Positions 26,985 to 35,507 of a stretch of DNA of 64,000 bases are shown in pieces; positions within the stretch are counted from its first letter, which is position 1; each line of letters starts with the position of its first letter. This stretch comes from an uncultured Hyphomicrobiales bacterium. GTDB lineage: Bacteria > Pseudomonadota > Alphaproteobacteria > Rhizobiales > Beijerinckiaceae. The notes beneath the pieces are model-generated. The model was not told the origin of the DNA and did no database searches. It saw only the letters and a list, made by a program, of their open reading frames with translations. Position numbers and translations under genes: made by a program. The DNA is taken from positions 35,975 to 99,974 of the forward strand of contig CAIUWR010000078.1 of assembly GCA_903902915.1 (NCBI GenBank). Direction: 5' to 3'.

Positions 26985-27200
26985 TCAGCGGTCCAGCTGA
27001 GCCGCTATCTTGCGCAGGAGATGCGAAAATTGATCCGGCGACGCGTCTTGCGGGGCCGGATAGACCTGATCGAGCCTGCGCCCGAACCTGTCGCGCAGGC
27101 GCTTGTCCTTGAAAGGATTCTCGAGGAGCTGCGGATCGCCCGCGAGCGTCGGCTCCGGGGTTGCATAGGCCCATTGCGCCTGTTGGGGACGGGGGCTCAC
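26985..27200 (-). CDS. Small protein with a NepR-like C-terminal segment
   Basis: A 71-residue ORF from a GTG start with no strong ribosome site. Residues about 32-70 (RLRDRFGRRLDQVY, then PDQFSHLLRKIAAQLDR) resemble the two-helix segment of NepR, the anti-sigma factor of the alphaproteobacterial general stress response (pattern G-x-x-L-x-x-x-Y, then P-[DE]-x-F-x-x-L-L-x-x-L). The N-terminal 30 residues are Pro/Gln-rich. No phyR or ecfG gene is adjacent, which weakens the assignment. It lies alone in the 348-bp gap between the YegD-like gene and the hydroxyacid dehydrogenase. Confidence 0.4.
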   Translation of the reverse strand: MSPRPQQAQWAYATPEPTLAGDPQLLENPFKDKRLRDRFGRRLDQVYPAPQDASPDQFSHLLRKIAAQLDR

Positions 27201-27322
27201 GTGCGCAAGCCGGGGCGGTTCGGGGATCGGAACAAAGGCTCACTCCAGCTCAAGGTCAGGGTTCAGCTTGGGTATAATCCCCGCGCCGCTGCTTCGTTCC
27301 CGCTGCTGGGCGAAATTCTCAC

Positions 27323-28321
27323 CTAACGGAAAAATGATCGCCCATCGGCGAGGACGCAGCCCTCCGGGGCCTCCGCGCCGTCCAGCACAGCGACCACCGT
27401 TCGGGCGATGATCATGTTGGTGCGCGCCAGCCCCTCCCGCGTGGAGGCGGCCGAATGGGGCGTGCCCACCACATTGGGCAGAGCGAGCAGGGCCTGCGCC
27501 ACCGGTTTCAATTCAGGGTCAGCCTCGCCCTCATAGACGTCGAGCCCCGCCCCGCCCAGATGACCGCTGCGCAGGGAGGCCAGCAGCGCACGATCGTCCA
27601 CCAGCCCGCCGCGCGCGGTATTGATCAGGATGGCGCCGGGCTTCATGGCGGCCAGCTCAGCCGCGCCGATCAGATGGCGCGTCTGCGGCGTCAGGGGCGC
27701 GTGGAGGCTCACATAGTCGCATTCCCGCAAAAGCGTCGCGAGATCGGTGAATGCGACGCCCGCTGTTTCGCCAAATGCAAGGTTTGGGTGTGGCGTAACC
27801 GCTAATAGTATTGACTCGAAACCTTTCAGGCGCTGCGCCAGCGCCCGCCCCGAACGGCCCAAGCCGATGATTCCGACGGTCTTTCGATAGAGGTCCGCGC
27901 TCACCCGGATCGACCAATCGCCGGAAAGCATGGCGTTTTGCTGTTCGCGCATGCGCCGCCCCACCGCAAGCATGAGGCCAATGGCGGCGTCCGCCACCGA
28001 GGCGTCGTTGCCGCCAGTGGCGATGGCGGCCACGCGGCCCGCCGCCTTTATTGCATTAAGATCGAGCCGCTCATATCCCACGCCGCGCCGGGCGAAGACC
28101 CGGCAATCCGGCAGCGCCGCCACCAGATCGCTGGTCACATGGGCCGCGGGGCCGATGATCCAGCCCTGCGCGCCCGCCAGCAACGCCCGCAGCTCATCTG
28201 CCGAAAGCTGCGCCTCCGGCTTTCCCGGCAGCACAGGCTCGCAGCCATGGGCGCGCAGATACTCCAGCGCCGCCGCGTCGAAATTCGGCGGGGTGACGAC
28301 GACCTTGCGCGGCGCGCTCAA
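27323..28321 (-). CDS. D-isomer-specific 2-hydroxyacid dehydrogenase (SerA-like)
   Basis: A 332-residue NAD-dependent dehydrogenase. The Rossmann motif is GIIGLGRSGRALAQRL near residue 150. The catalytic set is seen as the Arg in INTARGGLVDD (about 235), a Glu in the DVYEGEADPEL region and the His in TPHSAASTREG. It lacks the C-terminal ACT regulatory domain of full-length SerA, so the substrate may be 3-phosphoglycerate or another 2-hydroxyacid. The start is TTG, two bases after the gpmI stop, so translation is likely coupled. Pairing with gpmI, which makes or uses 3-phosphoglycerate, favours a serine-biosynthesis link. Confidence 0.85.
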   Translation of the reverse strand: MSAPRKVVVTPPNFDAAALEYLRAHGCEPVLPGKPEAQLSADELRALLAGAQGWIIGPAAHVTSDLVAALPDCRVFARRGVGYERLDLNAIKAAGRVAAIATGGNDASVADAAIGLMLAVGRRMREQQNAMLSGDWSIRVSADLYRKTVGIIGLGRSGRALAQRLKGFESILLAVTPHPNLAFGETAGVAFTDLATLLRECDYVSLHAPLTPQTRHLIGAAELAAMKPGAILINTARGGLVDDRALLASLRSGHLGGAGLDVYEGEADPELKPVAQALLALPNVVGTPHSAASTREGLARTNMIIARTVVAVLDGAEAPEGCVLADGRSFFR

Positions 28322-28322
28322 A

Positions 28323-29843
28323 TCAGGACCGAAGCAGCGAGGCGCCGGTCATTTCAGGCGGCTTGGGCAGGCCCATCATGTCGAGCATGGTGGGGGCGAG
28401 ATCGGCCAGGCGCCCATTGGCGAGGGACGCGGCGCCGCTGCCCATCACGATCACGGGCACCGGATTGGTGGTGTGGGCGGTGTGCGGGCCGCCTGTTTCG
28501 GGGTCGCGCATCATTTCGCAATTGCCATGGTCGGCGGTGACGAGCAGCGCGCCGCCCGCCCGCTTCAGCGCGTCCACGATGCGCCCCAGCCCCGCATCCA
28601 CCGTCTCTACCGCCTTGATGGCGGCGGACAGGACGCCCGTATGGCCGACCATGTCGGGATTGGCGAAGTTGAGCACGATCATGTCGTATTTGCCGGAATC
28701 GATGGCGTCCACAGCCTTCTGCGTCAGCTCGGGCGCGGACATTTCGGGCTGCAGGTCATAGGTCGCGACCTTCGGGGATGGGACCATGGTGCGGTCCTCG
28801 CCCCGATAGGGCCGCTCCTCGCCGCCGTTGAGGAAATAGGTCACATGCGGATATTTCTCGGTCTCGGCCATGCGCAGCTGGGTGCGGCCAGCATCGGCCA
28901 CCACCTTGCCCAGCACATTGTCGAGGCTCTGGGGGGCGAAGAGCGTGGTCATGAAACGGTCGAGATCGGTGCTGTATTGGGTGAGGCCCGCAGCGGCGGC
29001 GAAATGCACCACCTTCTTGCGCTCGAAGCCATTGAAGGCGGGATCGAGCATGGCGCCCAGCAATTCGCGCACCCGGTCGGCGCGGAAGTTGAAGCACAGC
29101 ACCCCGTCGCCGTCCCTCATGCCCTGATAATCGCCGACCACGGCGGGTTCGATGAATTCGTCGCTCTTGTCATGGGCGTAGGCGTCCGCGACCACCGCCA
29201 GCGGATCGGGGAAGCGGGGCGCGTCTGCGCTCACCAGCAGATCATAGGCGCGCGACACGCGCTCCCAGCGGTTATCGCGATCCATGGAGTAGTAGCGCCC
29301 GCAGACGGTGGCGATGGTGACGGAAGGCGGCAAGGCCGCTTGCAGGCGCTTGAGGTCTTCGCCCGAAGAGCGGGGCGGCGTGTCGCGCCCATCGGTGAAG
29401 GCGTGGAGATAGGTGCGCACCCCCGCTGCGGCCACATAGGCGGCCAGCGCAGCCCCATGGTCCTGATGGGAATGGACGCCGCCAGGCGACACCAGCCCCA
29501 GCAAATGGCAGGCGCCGCCCGATTGGCGCAGCTTTTCGATGAAGGCGTTGAGCTCTGGGATCTGCGCCAACCCGCCGCTCTCCACCGCATCGGAGACGCG
29601 CGGCAGATCCTGCATCACCACCCGGCCCGCGCCGATATTGAGATGCCCCACTTCAGAATTGCCCATCTGTCCGCCGGGCAGGCCGACATCCTTGCCGGAC
29701 GTGTCGAGGAAGGCGTGGGGAGAGGTGGCCCAGAGCGCGTCGAAGGTCGGCGTCTTCGCCTGTTTGACCGCATTGTCGGCGATCTCCTCGCGCCAGCCCC
29801 AACCATCGAGAACGACAAGCATGACCGGACGATGTTTCTGCAT
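28323..29843 (-). CDS. gpmI: 2,3-bisphosphoglycerate-independent phosphoglycerate mutase
   Basis: A 506-residue metal-dependent phosphoglycerate mutase interconverting 3- and 2-phosphoglycerate. The N-terminal metal site LVVLDGWGWREE is followed by GQMGNSEVGHLNIGAGR with the catalytic serine, and HAFTDGRDTPP. The C-terminal alkaline-phosphatase-like half carries NFANPDMVGHTGVL and VTADHGNCEMM. It is full length for the family. It heads a two-gene unit with the downstream dehydrogenase. Confidence 0.97.
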   Translation of the reverse strand: MQKHRPVMLVVLDGWGWREEIADNAVKQAKTPTFDALWATSPHAFLDTSGKDVGLPGGQMGNSEVGHLNIGAGRVVMQDLPRVSDAVESGGLAQIPELNAFIEKLRQSGGACHLLGLVSPGGVHSHQDHGAALAAYVAAAGVRTYLHAFTDGRDTPPRSSGEDLKRLQAALPPSVTIATVCGRYYSMDRDNRWERVSRAYDLLVSADAPRFPDPLAVVADAYAHDKSDEFIEPAVVGDYQGMRDGDGVLCFNFRADRVRELLGAMLDPAFNGFERKKVVHFAAAAGLTQYSTDLDRFMTTLFAPQSLDNVLGKVVADAGRTQLRMAETEKYPHVTYFLNGGEERPYRGEDRTMVPSPKVATYDLQPEMSAPELTQKAVDAIDSGKYDMIVLNFANPDMVGHTGVLSAAIKAVETVDAGLGRIVDALKRAGGALLVTADHGNCEMMRDPETGGPHTAHTTNPVPVIVMGSGAASLANGRLADLAPTMLDMMGLPKPPEMTGASLLRS

Positions 29844-29949
29844 GGGGAGACCCTCTTGCGGGATGGCGCGGGCGGGTTTTACCGGGGAACGGGGGTGGGT
29901 TCAACAGGTGGGGTGGAGGGCGCGAGAAACCCCTGCATCCAAAACGATG

Positions 29950-29976
29950 TTGACGCCAAAGTTACATTGCTATAGT
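29950..29976 (+). promoter_or_regulatory. Candidate promoter for the DUF3800 gene
   Basis: TTGACG (29950-29955) and TATAGT (29971-29976) are separated by 15 bp in an AT-richer stretch upstream of 30063. The spacer is shorter than ideal, so the assignment is tentative. Confidence 0.4.
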
Positions 29977-30062
29977 AAGGATGGGCAGTTGGGAGGTCCG
30001 CCGATGCGGATCGCTGGGGCCTTTGCCTCACTCGGCTGCCTTTTTTTTTATGGTTTTGAAAG

Positions 30063-30794
30063 ATGTACCTTCTTTATCTGGACGATTCTGGCTCTGTCCA
30101 GAATGCGAGCGATCGACATATCATCCTCGCAGGCGTGGCCGTGTTCGAGCGCCAACCACATTGGCTGTCGCAGAAGCTTGACGAGCTTGCACTTCAAATT
30201 TGGCCGGACAATCCGCATAATCTGGAATTGCGCGGCGCTGACATGCTTGGAGGCAAAAAGCATTGGCGGGGGGTCGAAAGGGCGAAACGGGAAGCTGCCT
30301 ACCGTGTCGCCATGGAGACCTTGGGTCAATCGCCGCATGTTCATATTTTTGGCGCCATAATCCATAAGGCGGCGAGATCTCCGATTGATCCCAAGGAATA
30401 TGCATTTGAGGAGATTTGCAGCAGATTTGACCGCTTTCTCGCCCGGCATCATTCAAGAGGTAATACGCAGCGCGGATTGATCATTCTCGACAAGTCCTCC
30501 TACGAGACCTCCCTGCAGCAGCTTGCGCAAGATTTTCGGCTAATGGGTCATCGGTGGGGCCAGCTTTATAATCTTATGGAAGTGCCGCTTTTCGTTGATT
30601 CACGGGCGACCCGGATGATTCAGTATGCAGACTTGGTCGCCCATGCGATGCGCCGGTACTATGAGCGAGGTGATTCTACCTATTTTGATCTTTTCTCCCA
30701 ACGGCTTGATGCCGTTGGTGGCGTTCTCCATGGACTGACCCACTTCAAGCCGCCAGCGGAACCTTGTGTTTGCAAGGCTTGCCGAATGCGCTGA
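30063..30794 (+). CDS. DUF3800 domain-containing protein
   Basis: A 243-residue protein that starts with the DUF3800 signature YLLYLDDSGS and continues with IILAGVAVFE, LILDKSSYE-like acidic block (LIILDKSSYETSLQQL) and VDSRATRMIQYADLVAHAMRRYYE. The conserved acids (Asp in DDSG, Asp in ILDKS, Asp in QYADL) recall an RNase H-like active site. The C-terminus has a CVCKAC cysteine cluster that may bind zinc. DUF3800 genes occur often in mobile and defence contexts. Its base composition is less GC-rich than its neighbours, suggesting acquisition. It stands alone between gpmI and a convergent oxidoreductase. Confidence 0.85.
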   Translation: MYLLYLDDSGSVQNASDRHIILAGVAVFERQPHWLSQKLDELALQIWPDNPHNLELRGADMLGGKKHWRGVERAKREAAYRVAMETLGQSPHVHIFGAIIHKAARSPIDPKEYAFEEICSRFDRFLARHHSRGNTQRGLIILDKSSYETSLQQLAQDFRLMGHRWGQLYNLMEVPLFVDSRATRMIQYADLVAHAMRRYYERGDSTYFDLFSQRLDAVGGVLHGLTHFKPPAEPCVCKACRMR

Positions 30795-30800
30795 AGCTGG

Positions 30801-31901
30801 TCACCCCGCCACCCCCGCAACATACCCCCCAATCGCCAGCGACGACGTCAGCCCCGGCGACTCGATCCCGAACAGGTTGACAACGCCCGCAACCCCATGC
30901 TGGCTTGGTCCTTCGATCACGAAATCCTGACCCGGCGCGCCGGGCGGGACGATCTTGGGGCGGACGCCCGAATAGGCCGGTTGCAGGGCGCCGGAAGGCA
31001 GGTCCGGCCAGTAGCGGCGGATGGCGGCGGTGAAACTCTCGCCCCGGCGCGGATCGACCTGGTAGTCGATCTCCTCCACCCATTCCACATCCGGCCCGAA
31101 GCGCGCCTGCCGCGCCAGATCCAGCGTCAGATGGGTGCCGAGCCCTCCCGGCACGGGCACGGGATAGATGAGCCGTGAAAAAGGCGAGCGGCCCGCAAGG
31201 GTGAAATAATTGCCCTTGGCCCACCAGGTCCCGGGGATACGCTCAAGCGGCAAGCCTTCGATGCGGCGCGCAAGCGCAGGCGCGCCCAGCCCCGCCGCAT
31301 TGATGAAGAGCCTGGCGCGCAGCGCCATGGGCTCGGCCCCGCCCGCCTCGATCTCGATTCCCTGCCCGCTCACGCGCCCGCCGACCACCGGCGTATTGCA
31401 GACCAGCGTCGCCCCATGGGCCTCCGCCTCGCCCAGCAGACTCAGCATATAGGCGTGACTGTCGATGATCCCGGTGGAGGGGGAGAGCAGCGCGCCGGTA
31501 CAGGCAAGCGCGGGCTCCAGCGCCTGCGCCTGCGCGGCGGTGAGCGGCTCAAGATCATCCACCCCATTGGCGGCGGCCCGCGCGCGGATGCCCCCAAGCT
31601 GGTCCAGCTCCGCCGCATTTGTGGCCACGATCAGCTTGCCGCAGCGCTTGTGCGGCAGGCCACGTTCGGTCAGATAGGCATAGAGCGCCCTGCGCCCCGC
31701 CACGCAGAAGCGGGCCATGAGGCTGCCTTGCGGATAGTAAATCCCCGCATGGATCACCTCGCTGTTGCGGGCCGAGGTCTCCGTGCCGAAGCTCGCGGCT
31801 TTTTCGAGGATCAGCACCTCGCGCCCGGCCAGCGCCAGCGCGCGGGCCACGGCCAGCCCCACCACGCCCGCGCCCGCGACGATGCAATCGACCTCTTCCA
31901 A
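30801..31901 (-). CDS. FAD-dependent oxidoreductase, LhgO/L-2-hydroxyglutarate dehydrogenase-like
   Basis: A 366-residue DAO-fold flavoprotein. The dinucleotide motif is [16 protein letters not shown] at the N-terminus, followed by the FAD block [24 protein letters not shown] typical of the LhgO/YgaF group. The C-terminal segment GVRPKIV and [14 protein letters not shown] completes the flavin site. It probably oxidises a 2-hydroxyacid. The start is TTG at 31901, with GGGAG seven bases upstream and only 14 bp after the pirin stop. It is the last gene of the Rieske-FAH-pirin-FAD operon. Confidence 0.88.
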   Translation of the reverse strand: MEEVDCIVAGAGVVGLAVARALALAGREVLILEKAASFGTETSARNSEVIHAGIYYPQGSLMARFCVAGRRALYAYLTERGLPHKRCGKLIVATNAAELDQLGGIRARAAANGVDDLEPLTAAQAQALEPALACTGALLSPSTGIIDSHAYMLSLLGEAEAHGATLVCNTPVVGGRVSGQGIEIEAGGAEPMALRARLFINAAGLGAPALARRIEGLPLERIPGTWWAKGNYFTLAGRSPFSRLIYPVPVPGGLGTHLTLDLARQARFGPDVEWVEEIDYQVDPRRGESFTAAIRRYWPDLPSGALQPAYSGVRPKIVPPGAPGQDFVIEGPSQHGVAGVVNLFGIESPGLTSSLAIGGYVAGVAG

Positions 31902-31915
31902 GTCGGTCTCCCGCG

Positions 31916-32779
31916 TCAGAGCGCGCCCATTTTCCCTGCGCGATAATCCGCCATGGCCTGACGGATCTCGTCCTGGCTGTTCATGACGAAGGGGCCATAG
32001 GCGACCACCGGCTCGTCGATGGGCTCGCCCCCAAGCATCAACAGGACCGCATCTTCCAGCGCCTCGACCTCGATGGTCGCGCCCGCATGGCTGAAGACGA
32101 CGAGGCGCGAGGCCGCGACCTCCCTCTCCCCATTGATCTTCACCTTGCCCGCCAGCACCGGCAACAGGGCGGTGTCGCCTTCGTTGAGGGTGAGGGTGGT
32201 GCGGTCGCCCGCCTTCAGCCTGACATCCCAGACTTGCACGGGGGTGAAGGTAGAGGCGGGGCCGCGTTGGCCAGCAAATTCGCCCGCAATCACCCGCACG
32301 ACGCCGCCGCCCACGGGCACCTCGGGGATCTGCGCCTTGCGGATGTCCTGATAATGGGGCGTCGCCGACTTGTCGCGCTTGGGCAGGTTCACCCAGAGCT
32401 GCGACATGGAGACGATCCCGCCGCGCTTGGCCGCGGCGCGGGAATGGAACTCCTCATGCACGAGGCCCGAACCCGCCGTCATCCATTGCACGTCGCCCGG
32501 GCCGATGCAGCCGATGGCGCCGGTGGAATCGCGATGCTCGACCTCGCCGTCATAGACGATGGTGACGGTCTCGAAGCCCTTGTGCGGATGCGGCCCCACG
32601 CCCGGCGGCGTGTCGGAGGGGCGGAACATGGCAGGGGCGGCGTAATCGAGCATCAGGAAGGGGCTGATCTCGCGCTGGAAGGCGAGATCGGCGAAGAGCG
32701 GGCGCACCAGAAACCCGTCGCCCACCCAATGTGGCTGGGGCGAGTCGATGATGCGGGCGATGGTCTTGTGCGAGGACAT
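31916..32779 (-). CDS. Pirin family protein
   Basis: A 287-residue two-cupin protein. The N-terminal cupin has the pirin metal-site pattern [40 protein letters not shown] (two His, one His, one Glu). The C-terminal pirin_C domain carries the stretch [22 protein letters not shown]. Bacterial pirins can have quercetinase activity or regulate enzymes. It is third in the predicted catabolic operon, 56 bp downstream of the FAH gene. Confidence 0.94.
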   Translation of the reverse strand: MSSHKTIARIIDSPQPHWVGDGFLVRPLFADLAFQREISPFLMLDYAAPAMFRPSDTPPGVGPHPHKGFETVTIVYDGEVEHRDSTGAIGCIGPGDVQWMTAGSGLVHEEFHSRAAAKRGGIVSMSQLWVNLPKRDKSATPHYQDIRKAQIPEVPVGGGVVRVIAGEFAGQRGPASTFTPVQVWDVRLKAGDRTTLTLNEGDTALLPVLAGKVKINGEREVAASRLVVFSHAGATIEVEALEDAVLLMLGGEPIDEPVVAYGPFVMNSQDEIRQAMADYRAGKMGAL

Positions 32780-32835
32780 GGGATCAACCTTGATGAAGGG
32801 AATGGGCGCTCATGCCCTCGCAAATAGGGATTAAC

Positions 32836-33696
32836 TCACGCTTCGTCCACGATGGGATTGCGGAGCAGGCCGACATTCTCGATCTCGACCTCGACCACAT
32901 CGCCCTTTTTCATCCAGAGCTGCGGCTTGCGGCCATGGCCGACGCCCGCAGGCGTGCCCATGACGAGCAGATCGCCCGGCTCCAGCGTGATGCCCTTGGT
33001 GATGTAGACGAGCGTATCGACCACGTTGAAGGACATGTTCTTCGTATTGTCGATCTGCACGGTCTGGCCGTTCAGGCGGCACTCGATCTTCAGGCCCGAG
33101 GCGCCGGGGGGCAGCTCGTCGGCGCTGACGAAGGCCGGGCCGAAACTGCCGGACCTGTCGAAGTTCTTGCCCATGGTCCACTGGATCGTGTGGCGCTGGA
33201 AATCGCGGATCGAGCCATCGTTGAAGACCGAATAGCCCGCCACGCAATCCAGCGCGTTTTCCGCCGTCAGATGGCGCGCGCGCGCGCCGATGATCGCGAC
33301 GAGCTCGGCCTCGTAATCGAACTGGATGGAGGTGGTCGGCCGCACGAGCCCGTCATTGGCCGCCACCAGCGAGGTCATGCCGCGCATGAAGAGGGTGGGA
33401 TAATCGGGCCGCTGGAACGGGCCTTCGTTCACATGCTCGATATAATTGAGGCCGAGGCAGATGATCTTGCCGGGGGTCTCGACGGGCATGCGCAGGGTGA
33501 GCGCGGAGCGTTTCACATGATGGGCGGGCGTGGCGCGCGCGCTGATAGCTTTCAGCGCGGCGAGGCCGGGGCCGCGCAGCACGGCGCCCAGTTCGCGCGG
33601 AGCCTGAGCGTCCACGGCGCAAAGGTCGATGACGCTGTCGCCATCAAGAATGCCGAGACCCGCCCCGTCCGCGCGGTCGAATGCGACGATTTTCAT
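32836..33696 (-). CDS. Fumarylacetoacetate hydrolase family protein
   Basis: A 286-residue protein of the FAH/HpcE superfamily. The typical blocks are ICLGLNYIEH, PTLFMRGMTSLVAAND, and the metal-binding DYEAELVAIIGARAR followed by VAGYSVFNDGSIRDFQ. The last part holds GDLLVMGTPAGVGHGRKP. Members hydrolyse C-C bonds or hydrate/decarboxylate acids in aromatic degradation. It is distinct from the true fumarylacetoacetase at 47235, being shorter and in a different operon. It follows the Rieske oxygenase gene by 66 bp. Confidence 0.92.
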   Translation of the reverse strand: MKIVAFDRADGAGLGILDGDSVIDLCAVDAQAPRELGAVLRGPGLAALKAISARATPAHHVKRSALTLRMPVETPGKIICLGLNYIEHVNEGPFQRPDYPTLFMRGMTSLVAANDGLVRPTTSIQFDYEAELVAIIGARARHLTAENALDCVAGYSVFNDGSIRDFQRHTIQWTMGKNFDRSGSFGPAFVSADELPPGASGLKIECRLNGQTVQIDNTKNMSFNVVDTLVYITKGITLEPGDLLVMGTPAGVGHGRKPQLWMKKGDVVEVEIENVGLLRNPIVDEA

Positions 33697-33762
33697 TGAT
33701 CTTCTCTCCCTTTGACCTCGGGAGGAATAAACGGCGCGCGCGTGGGGTCAAGCCCGTCCGGT

Positions 33763-35049
33763 CTATTCCGCCGCCGCTTGCTCCACATCCGGGTCGAAAT
33801 CGCGCCAGTCGATGGATTTGGGCACGATGCGCTCCCAGGAGGCGAGCTTCAGGCGGTCGGGTTCGGACATGCCCAGCGCAGGCGGCGGTTTGCCGTTCGC
33901 CATGAATTCGCGCAGGGCCTTCACCATGACGCGGCGAAATTCCACGATGGCCAGATCGCTCGCGCCCAGTTTCTCGTGAGAGCGGTCCGCCAGGGCGCCC
34001 ATGCTTTCCTGCATGGCGATGTCCTGATTGGGAAAGCCGCGAATGCCGGTGAAGCTGCCCAGCTTCATGGCGGAACGGTCCTGCCCATAACGGACGGCGG
34101 CGTTGTCGATCTTGCGATAGGTGGGATCAAGGTCGATTCCGAGCTGCGTTCCCGTGAACTTGCGCCAGGCCTCCTGATCGACGCCCTCGCCCGTATCGGT
34201 CCAGGCGGTGAGGTAGATGATGTTGTGCGTGTCGTCGACCGGCACGCTCATCTGGTGGACGTTGTAGACATTGTTGGGCGGGATCAACACGTTGAAGGGC
34301 GCGACGAAGAGGGTCACGCGCACGTAGTCGCTGGCGGCGGCGTTCTGGATCGGGCGGCGCAAAGCGGCGTAGCGGAAGCCGTAATCGGTTTCCTGCGCTT
34401 GCAGGCGCGGCGATTTGTCGGTGGTGGGGCGCTGCCAGGCGGTTCCGGTCGCGGTCGAACTGTTGACCCGTGCGGCGGGCATGTCGGTGGAATGCAAGCT
34501 CGACGAATGGGCGGAGTCGATGGCGCCCTCGAGCCCCTGCGCCCAGTTGCAGTCGATCACCACTTTCAGATGCGAGACGCGGGTGGCGTCGGTCGGCGCG
34601 AAAGTGGGGCGCTGGAAGGGGGGCGTCTGGTCAGCCGGACCCATGTAGCACCAGACCAAGCCGCCGCATTCCCGCACGGGATAGGCGCGGTGCTTCACCT
34701 TCTCGCACAGGCTGCTGCCCGCAGGCTCGGAGGACATGTCGATGCAATTGCCCTCCACGTCGAATTTCCACCCGTGATAGAGGCAGCGCAATCCGCCTTC
34801 TTCATTACGGCCATAAAAGAGCGAGGCCTTGCGATGGGGGCACTGCTCGGCCATCAGGCCAACGCGGCCATCGCTATCGCGGAAAACGACGAGATTTTCG
34901 CCCAGCAGCCGCACGCGCACCGGGTCGCAATCGGGTTCGGGAACCTCCTCGATGAGGCAGGCGGGCAACCAATAGCGGCGCATCATCTGTCCCATTGGCG
35001 CGTCGCCCTCGACGCGGCACAAAAGGTCGTTTTCCTCATGGGTCAGCAT
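33763..35049 (-). CDS. Rieske aromatic-ring-hydroxylating oxygenase, phthalate 4,5-dioxygenase-like
   Basis: A 428-residue oxygenase alpha-type subunit. The Rieske cluster ligands are CPHR and CLYHGW, separated by 17 residues, near 75-100. The mononuclear iron site is in EGAIDSAHSSSLHS (Asp/two His) near 185-198. Length and motif spacing fit the phthalate 4,5-dioxygenase oxygenase group, single-subunit enzymes that need a separate reductase. No ferredoxin or reductase gene lies in this window. ATG 35049 has GGGAGGA six bases upstream; a start 18 bp earlier has none. It leads the operon with FAH, pirin and FAD genes. Confidence 0.9.
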   Translation of the reverse strand: MLTHEENDLLCRVEGDAPMGQMMRRYWLPACLIEEVPEPDCDPVRVRLLGENLVVFRDSDGRVGLMAEQCPHRKASLFYGRNEEGGLRCLYHGWKFDVEGNCIDMSSEPAGSSLCEKVKHRAYPVRECGGLVWCYMGPADQTPPFQRPTFAPTDATRVSHLKVVIDCNWAQGLEGAIDSAHSSSLHSTDMPAARVNSSTATGTAWQRPTTDKSPRLQAQETDYGFRYAALRRPIQNAAASDYVRVTLFVAPFNVLIPPNNVYNVHQMSVPVDDTHNIIYLTAWTDTGEGVDQEAWRKFTGTQLGIDLDPTYRKIDNAAVRYGQDRSAMKLGSFTGIRGFPNQDIAMQESMGALADRSHEKLGASDLAIVEFRRVMVKALREFMANGKPPPALGMSEPDRLKLASWERIVPKSIDWRDFDPDVEQAAAE

Positions 35050-35185
35050 GGCGTCCTCCCGGGACAACTTAGCGATCTAATGTAATATTATCGCCAATTT
35101 CGAACCAAGTCGAGCGGGGCGAAATAAAATGGAACATTTGTTGGGCTCTGGCGTTGCCGTAAGGGGCTGACCAGCGGAGATCCAA

Positions 35186-35437
35186 ATGAAAACAATGACA
35201 ATTCTGGGCGTGGCCCTTATCGCCAGCCTCGCTTACGCCACCACCGCGCAGGCAGGCGAGCGAATCGGCGACGGATTGCTGGGCGCAGGCGCCGGCGCGA
35301 TCGTCGGCGGGCCGGTGGGCGCAGTTGTGGGCGGCGCCATCGGCTATACGGCTGGCCCGCATATCGCGCGCAGCATGGGCGTCCACCGGCATCGCCGCCA
35401 CTATCGCCGCCCCGTTTATCGGGATCGGCCTATTTGA
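35186..35437 (+). CDS. Small exported glycine-zipper protein
   Basis: An 83-residue protein with a signal peptide (MKTMTILGVALIASLAYATTAQA). The mature part has a glycine-zipper helix pair (GAGAGAIVGGPVGAVVGGAIGY) and a strongly basic, His/Arg-rich tail (HRHRRHYRRPVYRDRP). Such proteins associate with the outer membrane or envelope; no function can be assigned. The start ATG 35186 follows GCGGAGAT. Confidence 0.72.
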   Translation: MKTMTILGVALIASLAYATTAQAGERIGDGLLGAGAGAIVGGPVGAVVGGAIGYTAGPHIARSMGVHRHRRHYRRPVYRDRPI

Positions 35438-35507
35438 ACGGAAACTCCGGCGGAAAGTACGGCCCCCGAACGTTGGACATCCAACCTCGGGGCTTCGCCA
35501 TGCCTGA

